A stretch of 5,105 nucleotides of DNA from an uncultured Clostridia bacterium (GTDB lineage Bacteria > Bacillota > Clostridia > Oscillospirales > Ruminococcaceae). A program made the position numbers and the translations under genes. Of the stretch, positions 1-5,105 are shown piece after piece. Below the pieces are notes generated by a model that saw only the letters and a program-made list of their open reading frames with translations, was not told the origin of the DNA and did no database searches. Position 1 is the first letter of the stretch; every line of letters begins with the position of its first letter. The stretch is taken from assembly GCA_946183095.1 (NCBI GenBank), contig CAMHBE010000175.1, positions 1 through 5,105 on the forward strand. Reading direction: 5' to 3'.

Positions 1-430
1 GCTCTTTCGTCCGGTGATCGGCTGGATGCTGGATACCGGCAAGCGTCGGGGCATAAAAGACGAAGGTGAATATCGTCTTCATTGGTCCGGGCAGCTCGTT
101 TATCAGCCATGCGAGCAGGAAGCAGAGTATGTAGCTTATAGGTCCCGTTACTATCGCGAACACGAGGGTGTTCTCGATAGCTTTCAGGAATACTTCATCT
201 TCGAGGAAGAGGGAGTAGAAGTTGTCAAGACCCACCCACCTCGGGAACTGTGCCATGTTGAAGTTCGTAAATCCCATAGGAAGGGAGATAACGACCGGTA
301 TTATCATAAATATTAAGAACAGGATGAAATACGGGGCGATAAGTCCGTAAACTCCGATGTTCTTTTTCATTTCTCTGAGTGTATATCGGAATTTATTGTC
401 TTCGATATACAGAGATTTTTCCTTAGCCAA
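1..430 (-). CDS. MalF/UgpA-type sugar ABC transporter permease, 3' end outside window
   Basis: This is probably one of two membrane permease subunits of a carbohydrate ABC importer, receiving substrate from the binding protein encoded just upstream. About 143 residues are visible, the N-terminal half. After a charged cytoplasmic start (AKEKSLYIEDNKFRYTLREM) comes a membrane segment at about residues 26-51, then the family hallmark WVGLDNFYSLFLEDEVF (residues 65-81) followed by AIENTLVF. A second membrane segment spans about 86-111 and a third begins near 117 (FTFVFYAPTLAG). The start is a TTG at 430, chosen because a perfect AGGAGG lies 8 nt upstream; the first in-frame ATG is codon 21 and has a poorer site. 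The gene lies 15 nt after the binding-protein stop. The EAA loop that contacts the ATPase is outside the window. The last 11 visible residues (IQHPADHRTKE) are hydrophilic where the family continues a membrane helix, so the extreme edge may be frameshifted or misassembled. The permease class is clear; the substrate is unknown. Confidence 0.88.
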   Translation of the reverse strand, partial: MAKEKSLYIEDNKFRYTLREMKKNIGVYGLIAPYFILFLIFMIIPVVISLPMGFTNFNMAQFPRWVGLDNFYSLFLEDEVFLKAIENTLVFAIVTGPISYILCFLLAWLINELPGPMKTIFTFVFYAPTLAGIQHPADHRTKE

Positions 431-438
431 ATCTCTTC

Positions 439-444
439 CCTCCT
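439..444 (-). promoter_or_regulatory. Ribosome binding site of the sugar permease (AGGAGG)
   Basis: A perfect AGGAGG on the minus strand lies in the 15-nt gap after the binding-protein stop codon and ends 8 nt before a TTG codon. It decides the start of the permease in favour of TTG at 430 over the later in-frame ATG. Confidence 0.85.
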
Positions 445-445
445 G

Positions 446-3400
446 TTAGTTTGTCTTGCTTATGTAAGCAAGATCCTTGTTCTTTCTTTCGATCTCGGAG
501 TTGATATCTCTGTTGTAGGACGAAAGCGCGTATCTCGGGTTCCACGCGTCGTTTACAACAGCTCTGAACGAGTTCTTGACATGACGGGTGGTAGCGTAGG
601 ATGCCGGGATTATCGGTATCTCGACAGTTGCCGCCATCTGCTCGGATATCTTCTCATATTCCGAGTTGGACCACGGGAGCTGTGCGAGAGCGTTTACGTT
701 CGCGGTATCGAAACGTCCCATCTGTCCCATCTGACCTTCGATCGTTCTTCCGTATGTTACCATTACATCGTCGGATGTGAACCACTTGATGAATTCCCAC
801 GCGGCTGTCTTATCGACGCACTTCTTGAATACCACCGCACCGGCGCTGCTGGAGTTTGCGGCGTAGTTTATGGAAACCACCTTGTCGTTCTCGTCATAAG
901 TCGCTGTTCCGGGAACATGTGTGAAATCCCACAGACCCTTTATTTCCGGAGCGGAAACTGTTAGCTGGTTGAAGAACGTGTAGTTGTTGATGATGATAGG
1001 CATTTCACCTGTTCTGAAACGTGTGAACGGGTCGTATGTCTGCTCGAAGTCGTAGATCGTGTAGAAATCCGTCCACTTCTTGAATGCGTCAACTATTATC
1101 TTCTGGTCGAACGTTGTCTTGGAAAGATCATCCACATACATATTGTTGCCGGTCTGGAGAACGAGCATCGAGAAGGTATCGCCGGATTCAAATATCGAAC
1201 TGGAGAGGTTCGATGTCGGCTGGAGCAGACCCACTGTGAGGTAGGAACGCTGCAATACCGGTATTATCTCTATGAGCTGATCCCACGTTTCGGGTATCTT
1301 CCTGACATTAAGCTCTTCGAGGATATCCGTTCTGTAGAACATCATCGGGAATGTCTGCGATACCGGCAGTCCGTAAACTCCGCCGTTGTAGGTGTAAAGT
1401 GTGGTGATGCTGTCGGTATAGCGGCTTTCAACAACTTCGTTGAAGTCCGGCATCTTGCTGACATCCACCAGCAGGTCACGCGCCGCACACTGTATCGGGA
1501 AGTCGCCGCCGAGGAACAATGCTATATCGGGACCCTTTCCGGCGAGTGTGGCTTCGAGGATAGCGCCCTGTACGAGGTTGATGCTCGCATTCACGCCCGA
1601 ATACTGCTGATTGAAGCCGTTATCGACGAGGTCTTTTACGACCGTAGCCTGATCTCGTCCGAGGGATACCCATACATTGAGGGATTTGTCGCTCGTCTCG
1701 GAGAGCATTGTGTAATCTTCAAAGAATGAACCGATGAAAGCCTTGAAGCCGAATGCAAATTCTTCAAAGAAGTTCGCGTTCGCGCCCTTTATGCCCGCAC
1801 CCCTGTTCTTGTCCTTGTATGTGTAGACCTCGATGTAGTCGAGTTCAAGGGGCTGGTCGCGGTAGTCTCTCATCCACGCGGACACCGCGGAGATGTAGTC
1901 TTTCAGGGTTCCGACCATGGACGGTATCTCATCTTTCTTGTTCACGCAGCGCTGGAGGATCACCGCGAGAGACTGGAGCGAGGATGCTTCCGAACCCTGA
2001 CCGAGCTGCTCGATATTTGCCTTTTCCTTATAAAGCTGCTCGATAGCGTATTCAAAATACGGTATCAGTTCGGGTATCTGCATATCAACGAGGTAGTCGT
2101 TGTATTCGTCGGGCTTCGGACCCGTTATCATGAGTATTCTTCTGTAGTAGTAGTTGAGGTTGTAAACGAGATCGTCAAGTCTTCTCATTACCTCGCCGAT
2201 GCTGCCGGGTATAGCTTCGAGCGTGATAGTGTGCTCGCCCTCTTCGAGGTAGAAGTACATATCATCGTCACCGCTGTCGGTATAGGGCTGGTTTTTTCCC
2301 TCATTCCCGGACTTTTCCTTTGAAGGGTCGATGAGGTGTCTGTTGTACCAGTTCGGGTCATACTTGAATGTAACATCGTCAAGTTCCTTGCAGGGTACAA
2401 CGCCGTCGATGTATATCCTTCTGTTGGAGTAGAAACCGCGCATGGTGTTCTGTCTTGCCTTGAAGGAGAACGCGTAGTAGCCGTCTCTCGGAACATTGAA
2501 GTTCCATGTGATAGCCTGCGTAGCCTTTTTCCATGTATCGGCGCCTATGGTGTTGTAGCGCTGCTTGGTCGCGTCCGACGGACTTGTATAGTATGAAGTT
2601 CTGTCGTAAGTCGCGTAAAGAGTGGAGGCTGTTTTGTAAAGGGGAGTTTCCGCCTGTATCACAAGGGTCTTTGTGCCTATATCGTTCTTGGCATTGCCGG
2701 CATAAAGTATCTCGCCGAAGGAAGGTGTTCCGGTGGGATCACCGTCGAGAGTGTATGCGGGGATCTCGCTGTAGTTTCTGAAAGTCATGGACTTCAGCGC
2801 GATATTCGTTCTTATACCCTCAATGGTCAGAGTGTGGGAGCCTGCTTCAAGGTGGAAGAAATACGGGTCATTGAACAGACCTTCTCTGTCCTTTACAGGA
2901 TAAGTCACCCACATATCTTTTTCCTGCTGTGTGGGCTTCAGGTCGTTATCCTTCTTGTCTCTCTGGATAGTTCTGGTATTGTCTTCCCAGTATCTGTCGA
3001 GCGTTATGTCATTGCAGGCAGTGAACGGATATTCCCCGTCTATGCGCAGACCGACATCAATGGTGGTGCTTCCGCCGGAATATGTATAGTAGTAAAATTC
3101 AAGGCAGTAGTTGCCGGCTTTTTCCACATCAAAATTATAGGTGAAGGTGCCGCGGTTGTTCGTCCACGAAAGACATTCTGTCTCGCCGTTGGTGTCGATG
3201 ATCTCGTACAGCGGAAGGACACCGTTCACATCCTCGGCTGCTTCACCGTCTTTCGCCTCAATGACTATCTGTGCATCCGGGAAAACGCTGTCCCTGTACT
3301 TCTCATAGTACGCGCTGTAAGCAGAGTCTCTGTTACCGGTATTCATGATGTTCTTGATAGTAGAGACTTCGCTCTCCTCCTCGGACACCTCCTCATTTTC

Positions 3401-3481
3401 GGCATATACGGGAAATGCCTGTGAGGTGAGTAACATCGCTGCGGTGAGAAATACAGCTAATTTTTTCTTGTTCTTGCCCAA
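446..3481 (-). CDS. Large secreted extracellular solute-binding protein with two beta-sandwich modules (family-1 SBP)
   Basis: This protein probably captures a carbohydrate outside the cell for the adjacent permease. Numbering is from the TTG at 3481 (about 1011 residues). Residues 1-27 form a signal peptide: a GKNKKK basic region, a hydrophobic core, and a likely cut after PVYA. Two related beta-sandwich (galactose-binding-like) modules follow, at about 67-236 and 272-443, then a mostly helical linker at about 448-560 containing MITGPKPDEYNDY and QPLELDYIEVY. The C-terminal 410 residues are a family-1 binding domain, with GPDIALFLGGDFP, NGGVYGLPVSQTFPMMFYRTD and IPETWDQL as recognisable landmarks. 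Ordinary binding proteins are about 400-450 residues, so more than half of this one is extra. From memory, similar long proteins occur in Paenibacillus and clostridia. No lipobox cysteine follows the signal peptide. The frame stays open up to another TTG at 3532, inside the upstream gene, but GGTGGAG and the clean signal peptide favour 3481. The substrate cannot be read from sequence. Confidence 0.9.
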   Translation of the reverse strand: MGKNKKKLAVFLTAAMLLTSQAFPVYAENEEVSEEESEVSTIKNIMNTGNRDSAYSAYYEKYRDSVFPDAQIVIEAKDGEAAEDVNGVLPLYEIIDTNGETECLSWTNNRGTFTYNFDVEKAGNYCLEFYYYTYSGGSTTIDVGLRIDGEYPFTACNDITLDRYWEDNTRTIQRDKKDNDLKPTQQEKDMWVTYPVKDREGLFNDPYFFHLEAGSHTLTIEGIRTNIALKSMTFRNYSEIPAYTLDGDPTGTPSFGEILYAGNAKNDIGTKTLVIQAETPLYKTASTLYATYDRTSYYTSPSDATKQRYNTIGADTWKKATQAITWNFNVPRDGYYAFSFKARQNTMRGFYSNRRIYIDGVVPCKELDDVTFKYDPNWYNRHLIDPSKEKSGNEGKNQPYTDSGDDDMYFYLEEGEHTITLEAIPGSIGEVMRRLDDLVYNLNYYYRRILMITGPKPDEYNDYLVDMQIPELIPYFEYAIEQLYKEKANIEQLGQGSEASSLQSLAVILQRCVNKKDEIPSMVGTLKDYISAVSAWMRDYRDQPLELDYIEVYTYKDKNRGAGIKGANANFFEEFAFGFKAFIGSFFEDYTMLSETSDKSLNVWVSLGRDQATVVKDLVDNGFNQQYSGVNASINLVQGAILEATLAGKGPDIALFLGGDFPIQCAARDLLVDVSKMPDFNEVVESRYTDSITTLYTYNGGVYGLPVSQTFPMMFYRTDILEELNVRKIPETWDQLIEIIPVLQRSYLTVGLLQPTSNLSSSIFESGDTFSMLVLQTGNNMYVDDLSKTTFDQKIIVDAFKKWTDFYTIYDFEQTYDPFTRFRTGEMPIIINNYTFFNQLTVSAPEIKGLWDFTHVPGTATYDENDKVVSINYAANSSSAGAVVFKKCVDKTAAWEFIKWFTSDDVMVTYGRTIEGQMGQMGRFDTANVNALAQLPWSNSEYEKISEQMAATVEIPIIPASYATTRHVKNSFRAVVNDAWNPRYALSSYNRDINSEIERKNKDLAYISKTN
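2153..2668 (-). other. Second beta-sandwich module of the solute-binding protein (protein-level repeat 2)
   Basis: About residues 272-443. The motifs parallel the first module in order: ITWNFNVPRDGYYAFSFKAR, RRIYIDGVVP, LDDVTFKYDPNW and MYFYLEEGEHTITLEAI. The match is at protein level only and divergent, which suggests an old duplication. Boundaries are estimated by eye. Confidence 0.6.
2774..3283 (-). other. First beta-sandwich module of the solute-binding protein (protein-level repeat 1)
   Basis: About residues 67-236. It shows the pattern of a carbohydrate-binding or galactose-binding-like jelly roll: TFTYNFDVEKAGNYCLEFYY, then GLRIDGEYPF and DITLDRYW, closing with FFHLEAGSHTLTIEGI. The same order of motifs recurs in the next module. 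Three cysteines lie in it (residues 103, 126 and 156). Boundaries are estimated by eye. Confidence 0.6.
3401..3481 (-). other. Signal peptide of the solute-binding protein (type I style, no lipobox)
   Basis: Codons 1-27 encode a short basic region (GKNKKK), a hydrophobic stretch (LAVFLTAAMLL) and a polar end TSQAFPVYA, followed by the acidic mature start ENEEVSEEE. V-Y-A fits the small-residue -3/-1 rule for signal peptidase I. There is no cysteine in this stretch, so it is not a lipoprotein signal. Confidence 0.8.
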
Positions 3482-3487
3482 AATAAG

Positions 3488-3494
3488 CTCCACC
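3488..3494 (-). promoter_or_regulatory. Ribosome binding site of the solute-binding protein (GGTGGAG)
   Basis: GGTGGAG lies in the 16-nt gap after the ATPase stop codon and ends 6 nt before the TTG at 3481. It sets the start there rather than at the in-frame TTG 51 nt upstream, which would put 17 extra residues before the signal peptide and overlap the ATPase gene. Confidence 0.75.
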
Positions 3495-3497
3495 TTT

Positions 3498-4439
3498 CTA
3501 TACTTTGTAAATGCTGATCTTATCGTTTTCAAGCTCGACGCGGACTCTGTCTCCGCCGCTTATGCCGAGCGATGTAAGATATTCTTTCGGTATCTGCAGT
3601 CTTCCTGCCTTATCGAGCAGCACAAGCTCCTCGTGTGCGGCATCCTCTTCCAGTGCGCGTATCTCAGCCTGCTGCTGTTCGCTGAGCTCCTCGAAGGAGA
3701 TATTCGCGGGTATCGCCGACCTTTTTCGTATCAGCTCACTGGATGTCTTGCCGTCGCGTATCGCCACCACTCTGTCTATCGACTTTGCGAGCTTTACGTC
3801 ATGCGTGACAATTATCACCGTGACACCGGTCTCTTTGTTGAGCCGCTTGAACACATCGAGGACGTTGTCGGCGGTCTTTGAATCCACCGCGCCCGTCGGT
3901 TCATCCGCAAGCAGCAGCTTCGGATTGTTTGCAAGCGCTATCGCTATCGCAACTCTCTGCTGTTCACCGCCGGACATCTGACCGAGCATCGAGTTTTTTC
4001 TTGCCGACAGCCCGACCATATCCAGCAGATGCCCTGCACGCTTGCGTCGGTCTTCGTAACCGCTCATCATCATCGGCATTTCGACATTTTCTATCGCCGT
4101 CAGATACGGTATCAGATTACGGGCATTGTTCTGCCACACAAAACCGACTGTCTTTCGCTTATATTCTATGAAATCGTTATCTGTGAATTTCAGCATATCC
4201 TTGCCGTCAACATACAAACTCCCGGCAGAGGGTCTGTCAAGCCCGCCGAGCATATTCAGCAGCGTGGATTTTCCGGAGCCGGAAGCTCCGACTATCCCCA
4301 TAAGTTCACCGCGCTCCACCGTAAGGTCAAGCCCTTGGAGCGCCATGACTTCGATATCTCTGCTTTTGTATATTTTCACAAGGTTGTCGCACCTTACCAT
4401 AACATTTTCGGGCGGTGCGAGCAATACTCTTTTTGGCAT
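3498..4439 (-). CDS. LolD/MacB-class ABC ATPase with C-terminal AbrB/SpoVT-like tail
   Basis: This is a cytoplasmic nucleotide-binding subunit that hydrolyses ATP to drive a membrane partner. All core motifs are present in 313 residues: A-loop region KIYKS (tyrosine 24), Walker A GASGSGKST (51-59), Q-loop Q103 in FVWQNNARNLIPYL, signature MSGGEQQ (155-161), Walker B LLLADEP (175-181) with catalytic E180, and switch H213 in VTHD. The NLIPYLTAIENVEMP stretch and overall style match the LolD/MacB/FtsE class, not MalK/MsmK sugar ATPases. LolD-type ATPases are about 220-235 residues; here about 80 more follow: an acidic, glutamine-rich probable helix (EELSEQQQAEIRALEEDAA, 250-268) and then a tail that looks like an AbrB-type swapped-hairpin domain. 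The ATG at 4439 has a modest AGGGA 8 nt upstream; the later in-frame ATG (codon 14) has no ribosome site. It lies 18 nt after another ATPase and 16 nt before the binding protein. The membrane partner is not in the window; an FtsX-like permease is expected from the class. Confidence 0.92.
   Translation of the reverse strand: MPKRVLLAPPENVMVRCDNLVKIYKSRDIEVMALQGLDLTVERGELMGIVGASGSGKSTLLNMLGGLDRPSAGSLYVDGKDMLKFTDNDFIEYKRKTVGFVWQNNARNLIPYLTAIENVEMPMMMSGYEDRRKRAGHLLDMVGLSARKNSMLGQMSGGEQQRVAIAIALANNPKLLLADEPTGAVDSKTADNVLDVFKRLNKETGVTVIIVTHDVKLAKSIDRVVAIRDGKTSSELIRKRSAIPANISFEELSEQQQAEIRALEEDAAHEELVLLDKAGRLQIPKEYLTSLGISGGDRVRVELENDKISIYKV
3501..3629 (-). other. AbrB/SpoVT-like domain at the C-terminus of the ABC ATPase
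   Basis: Residues 271-313 contain LDKAGRLQIPKEYLTSLGIS followed by GGDRVRVELENDKISI. This closely follows the AbrB/MazE/SpoVT pattern: a strand, D-K-x-G-R, a hydrophobic-I-P-K/R-E helix, L-G-I, G-D-x-V and closing strands. The family is known for dimeric DNA-binding folds. Whether this copy binds DNA or only mediates dimerisation or regulation cannot be told from sequence. Confidence 0.75.
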
Positions 4440-4447
4440 ATCGGAGA

Positions 4448-4452
4448 TCCCT
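4448..4452 (-). promoter_or_regulatory. Modest ribosome binding site of the tailed ABC ATPase (AGGGA)
   Basis: AGGGA lies in the 18-nt gap between the two ATPase genes, with 8 nt before the ATG at 4439. It is weaker than the sites of the two downstream genes, so translational coupling to the upstream ATPase may help. Confidence 0.5.
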
Positions 4453-4457
4453 ATATA

Positions 4458-5105
4458 TTATAATGGTATATCATTTCTTTTTATATCCGTAATCTCACCG
4501 TCGTTGAGGGAATACACGACATCAGCAAGTTCCATCATCGCTTCGTCATGAGTAGTCATCACGACGGTTATCCCGTCATCATGGACGAGTTCCCTGAAAA
4601 GCCCCAGCACGGCGGTACCGGTGTTTGAGTCCAGCGCCGCGGTAGGCTCGTCGGCAAGTATCATTTTCGGCTTATGTGCCACTGCTCTTGCAATAGCCAC
4701 TCTCTGCTGTTCACCGCCGGAGAGTTCGCCGGGTCGGTGATCCATTCTTTTTGCAAGTCCCACCCGTGCGAGACATTCCTTTGCTCGTGCCGATCTTCCG
4801 CTCATCGGATAGCCGGCAAGACGAAGTGAGAACTCCACATTTTCGAGGGCGGTCATGGTGGATATCAGCGCAACGGACTGGAACACGAATGACAGCTTTT
4901 GTCTGCGCAGTTTGTCGCGCGCCGCGTCACCGAGCTCACCTATATCTTCGCCGCAAAAGTAAACGTTTCCGCTGTCCTGCCGGTCGAGCGCACCGAGAAT
5001 ATTTATCAGGGTGGTCTTGCCGGAACCGGATCTGCCGCGCAGGCATACGAGTTCACCCTCATTCACTTCGAGGTTGATATCGGTAAGAGCGTGTACAACA
5101 CTTCC
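4458..5105 (-). CDS. LolD/MacB-class ABC ATPase, 5' end outside window
   Basis: This is a cytoplasmic ATP-hydrolysing subunit of an ABC transporter; 215 residues are visible up to the TAA at 4458-4460. Counting from the first visible codon, the motifs are Walker A GRSGSGKTT (24-32), Q-loop Q76 in FVFQSVALI, signature LSGGEQQ (128-134), Walker B MILADEP (158-164) with catalytic E163, and switch H196 in TTHD. All are intact. The frame continues to the edge as GSVVHALTDINLEV, the usual strand just before Walker A, so the GTG at 5066 is not the start; perhaps 10-20 residues, including the A-loop, are missing. The protein ends soon after the core (NDGEITDIKRNDIPL), so it lacks the tail of its neighbour. 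The two ATPases are clearly different sequences and lie 18 nt apart, which suggests joint use, perhaps as a heterodimer on an FtsX/MacB-like permease upstream. This pairing is inferred. Confidence 0.9.
   Translation of the reverse strand, partial: GSVVHALTDINLEVNEGELVCLRGRSGSGKTTLINILGALDRQDSGNVYFCGEDIGELGDAARDKLRRQKLSFVFQSVALISTMTALENVEFSLRLAGYPMSGRSARAKECLARVGLAKRMDHRPGELSGGEQQRVAIARAVAHKPKMILADEPTAALDSNTGTAVLGLFRELVHDDGITVVMTTHDEAMMELADVVYSLNDGEITDIKRNDIPL

Noticed and set aside
2834..3881. Long plus-strand open frames at 2834-3424 (196 residues) and 3345-3881 (178 residues)
   Set aside because: They lie antisense to the binding protein and ATPase genes, whose domains and motifs are unmistakable. 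The plus-strand translations show no recognisable domain and look like opposite-strand shadows.
4271..4288. Inverted repeat GGAGC-CGGA-AGCTCC as a hairpin or operator
   Set aside because: It falls exactly in codons for the Walker A residues GASGSG, where GGA, GCT, TCC and GGC codons make chance palindromes. It is not followed by a T-run and lies inside the gene.
4458..4466. TATAAT-like element on the minus strand between the two ATPase genes, as an internal promoter
   Set aside because: It overlaps the end of the upstream ATPase gene and its stop codon, and 17 nt upstream there is only an A/T-rich TATAAA, not a TTGACA-like -35. AT-rich gap sequence explains it.
4458..5066. GTG at 5066 as the true start of the right-hand ATPase
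   Set aside because: Upstream in-frame codons to the window edge encode GSVVHALTDINLE, the conserved strand before Walker A, so the gene begins outside the window.
3498..5105. The two ATPases as the MalK/MsmK-type energisers of the sugar permease
   Set aside because: Their length and style match LolD/MacB/FtsE ATPases, and neither has the C-terminal regulatory OB-fold region of MalK/MsmK. The EAA loop that would show the permease's partner is outside the window, so direct coupling is not claimed.

Overview
The window reads as one tightly packed operon fragment, transcribed entirely on the minus strand (right to left). It comes from what is most likely a low-to-mid GC Firmicute of the Clostridia. 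That guess, perhaps Ruminococcus-like, rests on strong AGGAGG-type ribosome binding sites, TTG starts, a sugar-importer layout typical of Gram-positives, and general protein style. It is not based on any marker gene.

In transcription order the genes are: (1) a LolD/MacB-class ABC ATPase whose N-terminus lies beyond the right edge (4458-5105); (2) a second, different LolD/MacB-class ATPase with a C-terminal tail resembling the AbrB/SpoVT fold (3498-4439); (3) a very large secreted extracellular solute-binding protein of about 1011 residues, with two related beta-sandwich modules and a helical linker ahead of a family-1 binding domain (446-3481); (4) the N-terminal part of a MalF/UgpA-type sugar permease, which runs off the left edge (1-430). 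The gaps between genes are only 18, 16 and 15 nt. None has room for a terminator or a convincing promoter, and each holds a ribosome binding site for the next gene.

Genes 3 and 4 look like the start of a carbohydrate importer, with a MalG-type partner expected beyond the left edge. Genes 1 and 2 belong to a different ABC class, which normally pairs with FtsX/MacB-like permeases. Such a permease may lie outside the window. How these two transport classes cooperate, and which ATPase powers the sugar permeases, is the main open question.

No RNA genes, mobile elements, CRISPR arrays or origins were seen. No gene-free stretch exceeds 20 nt. The most interesting points are the AbrB-like tail on an ABC ATPase, the mixed-class operon, the duplicated N-terminal modules of the binding protein, and its lack of a lipoprotein cysteine.
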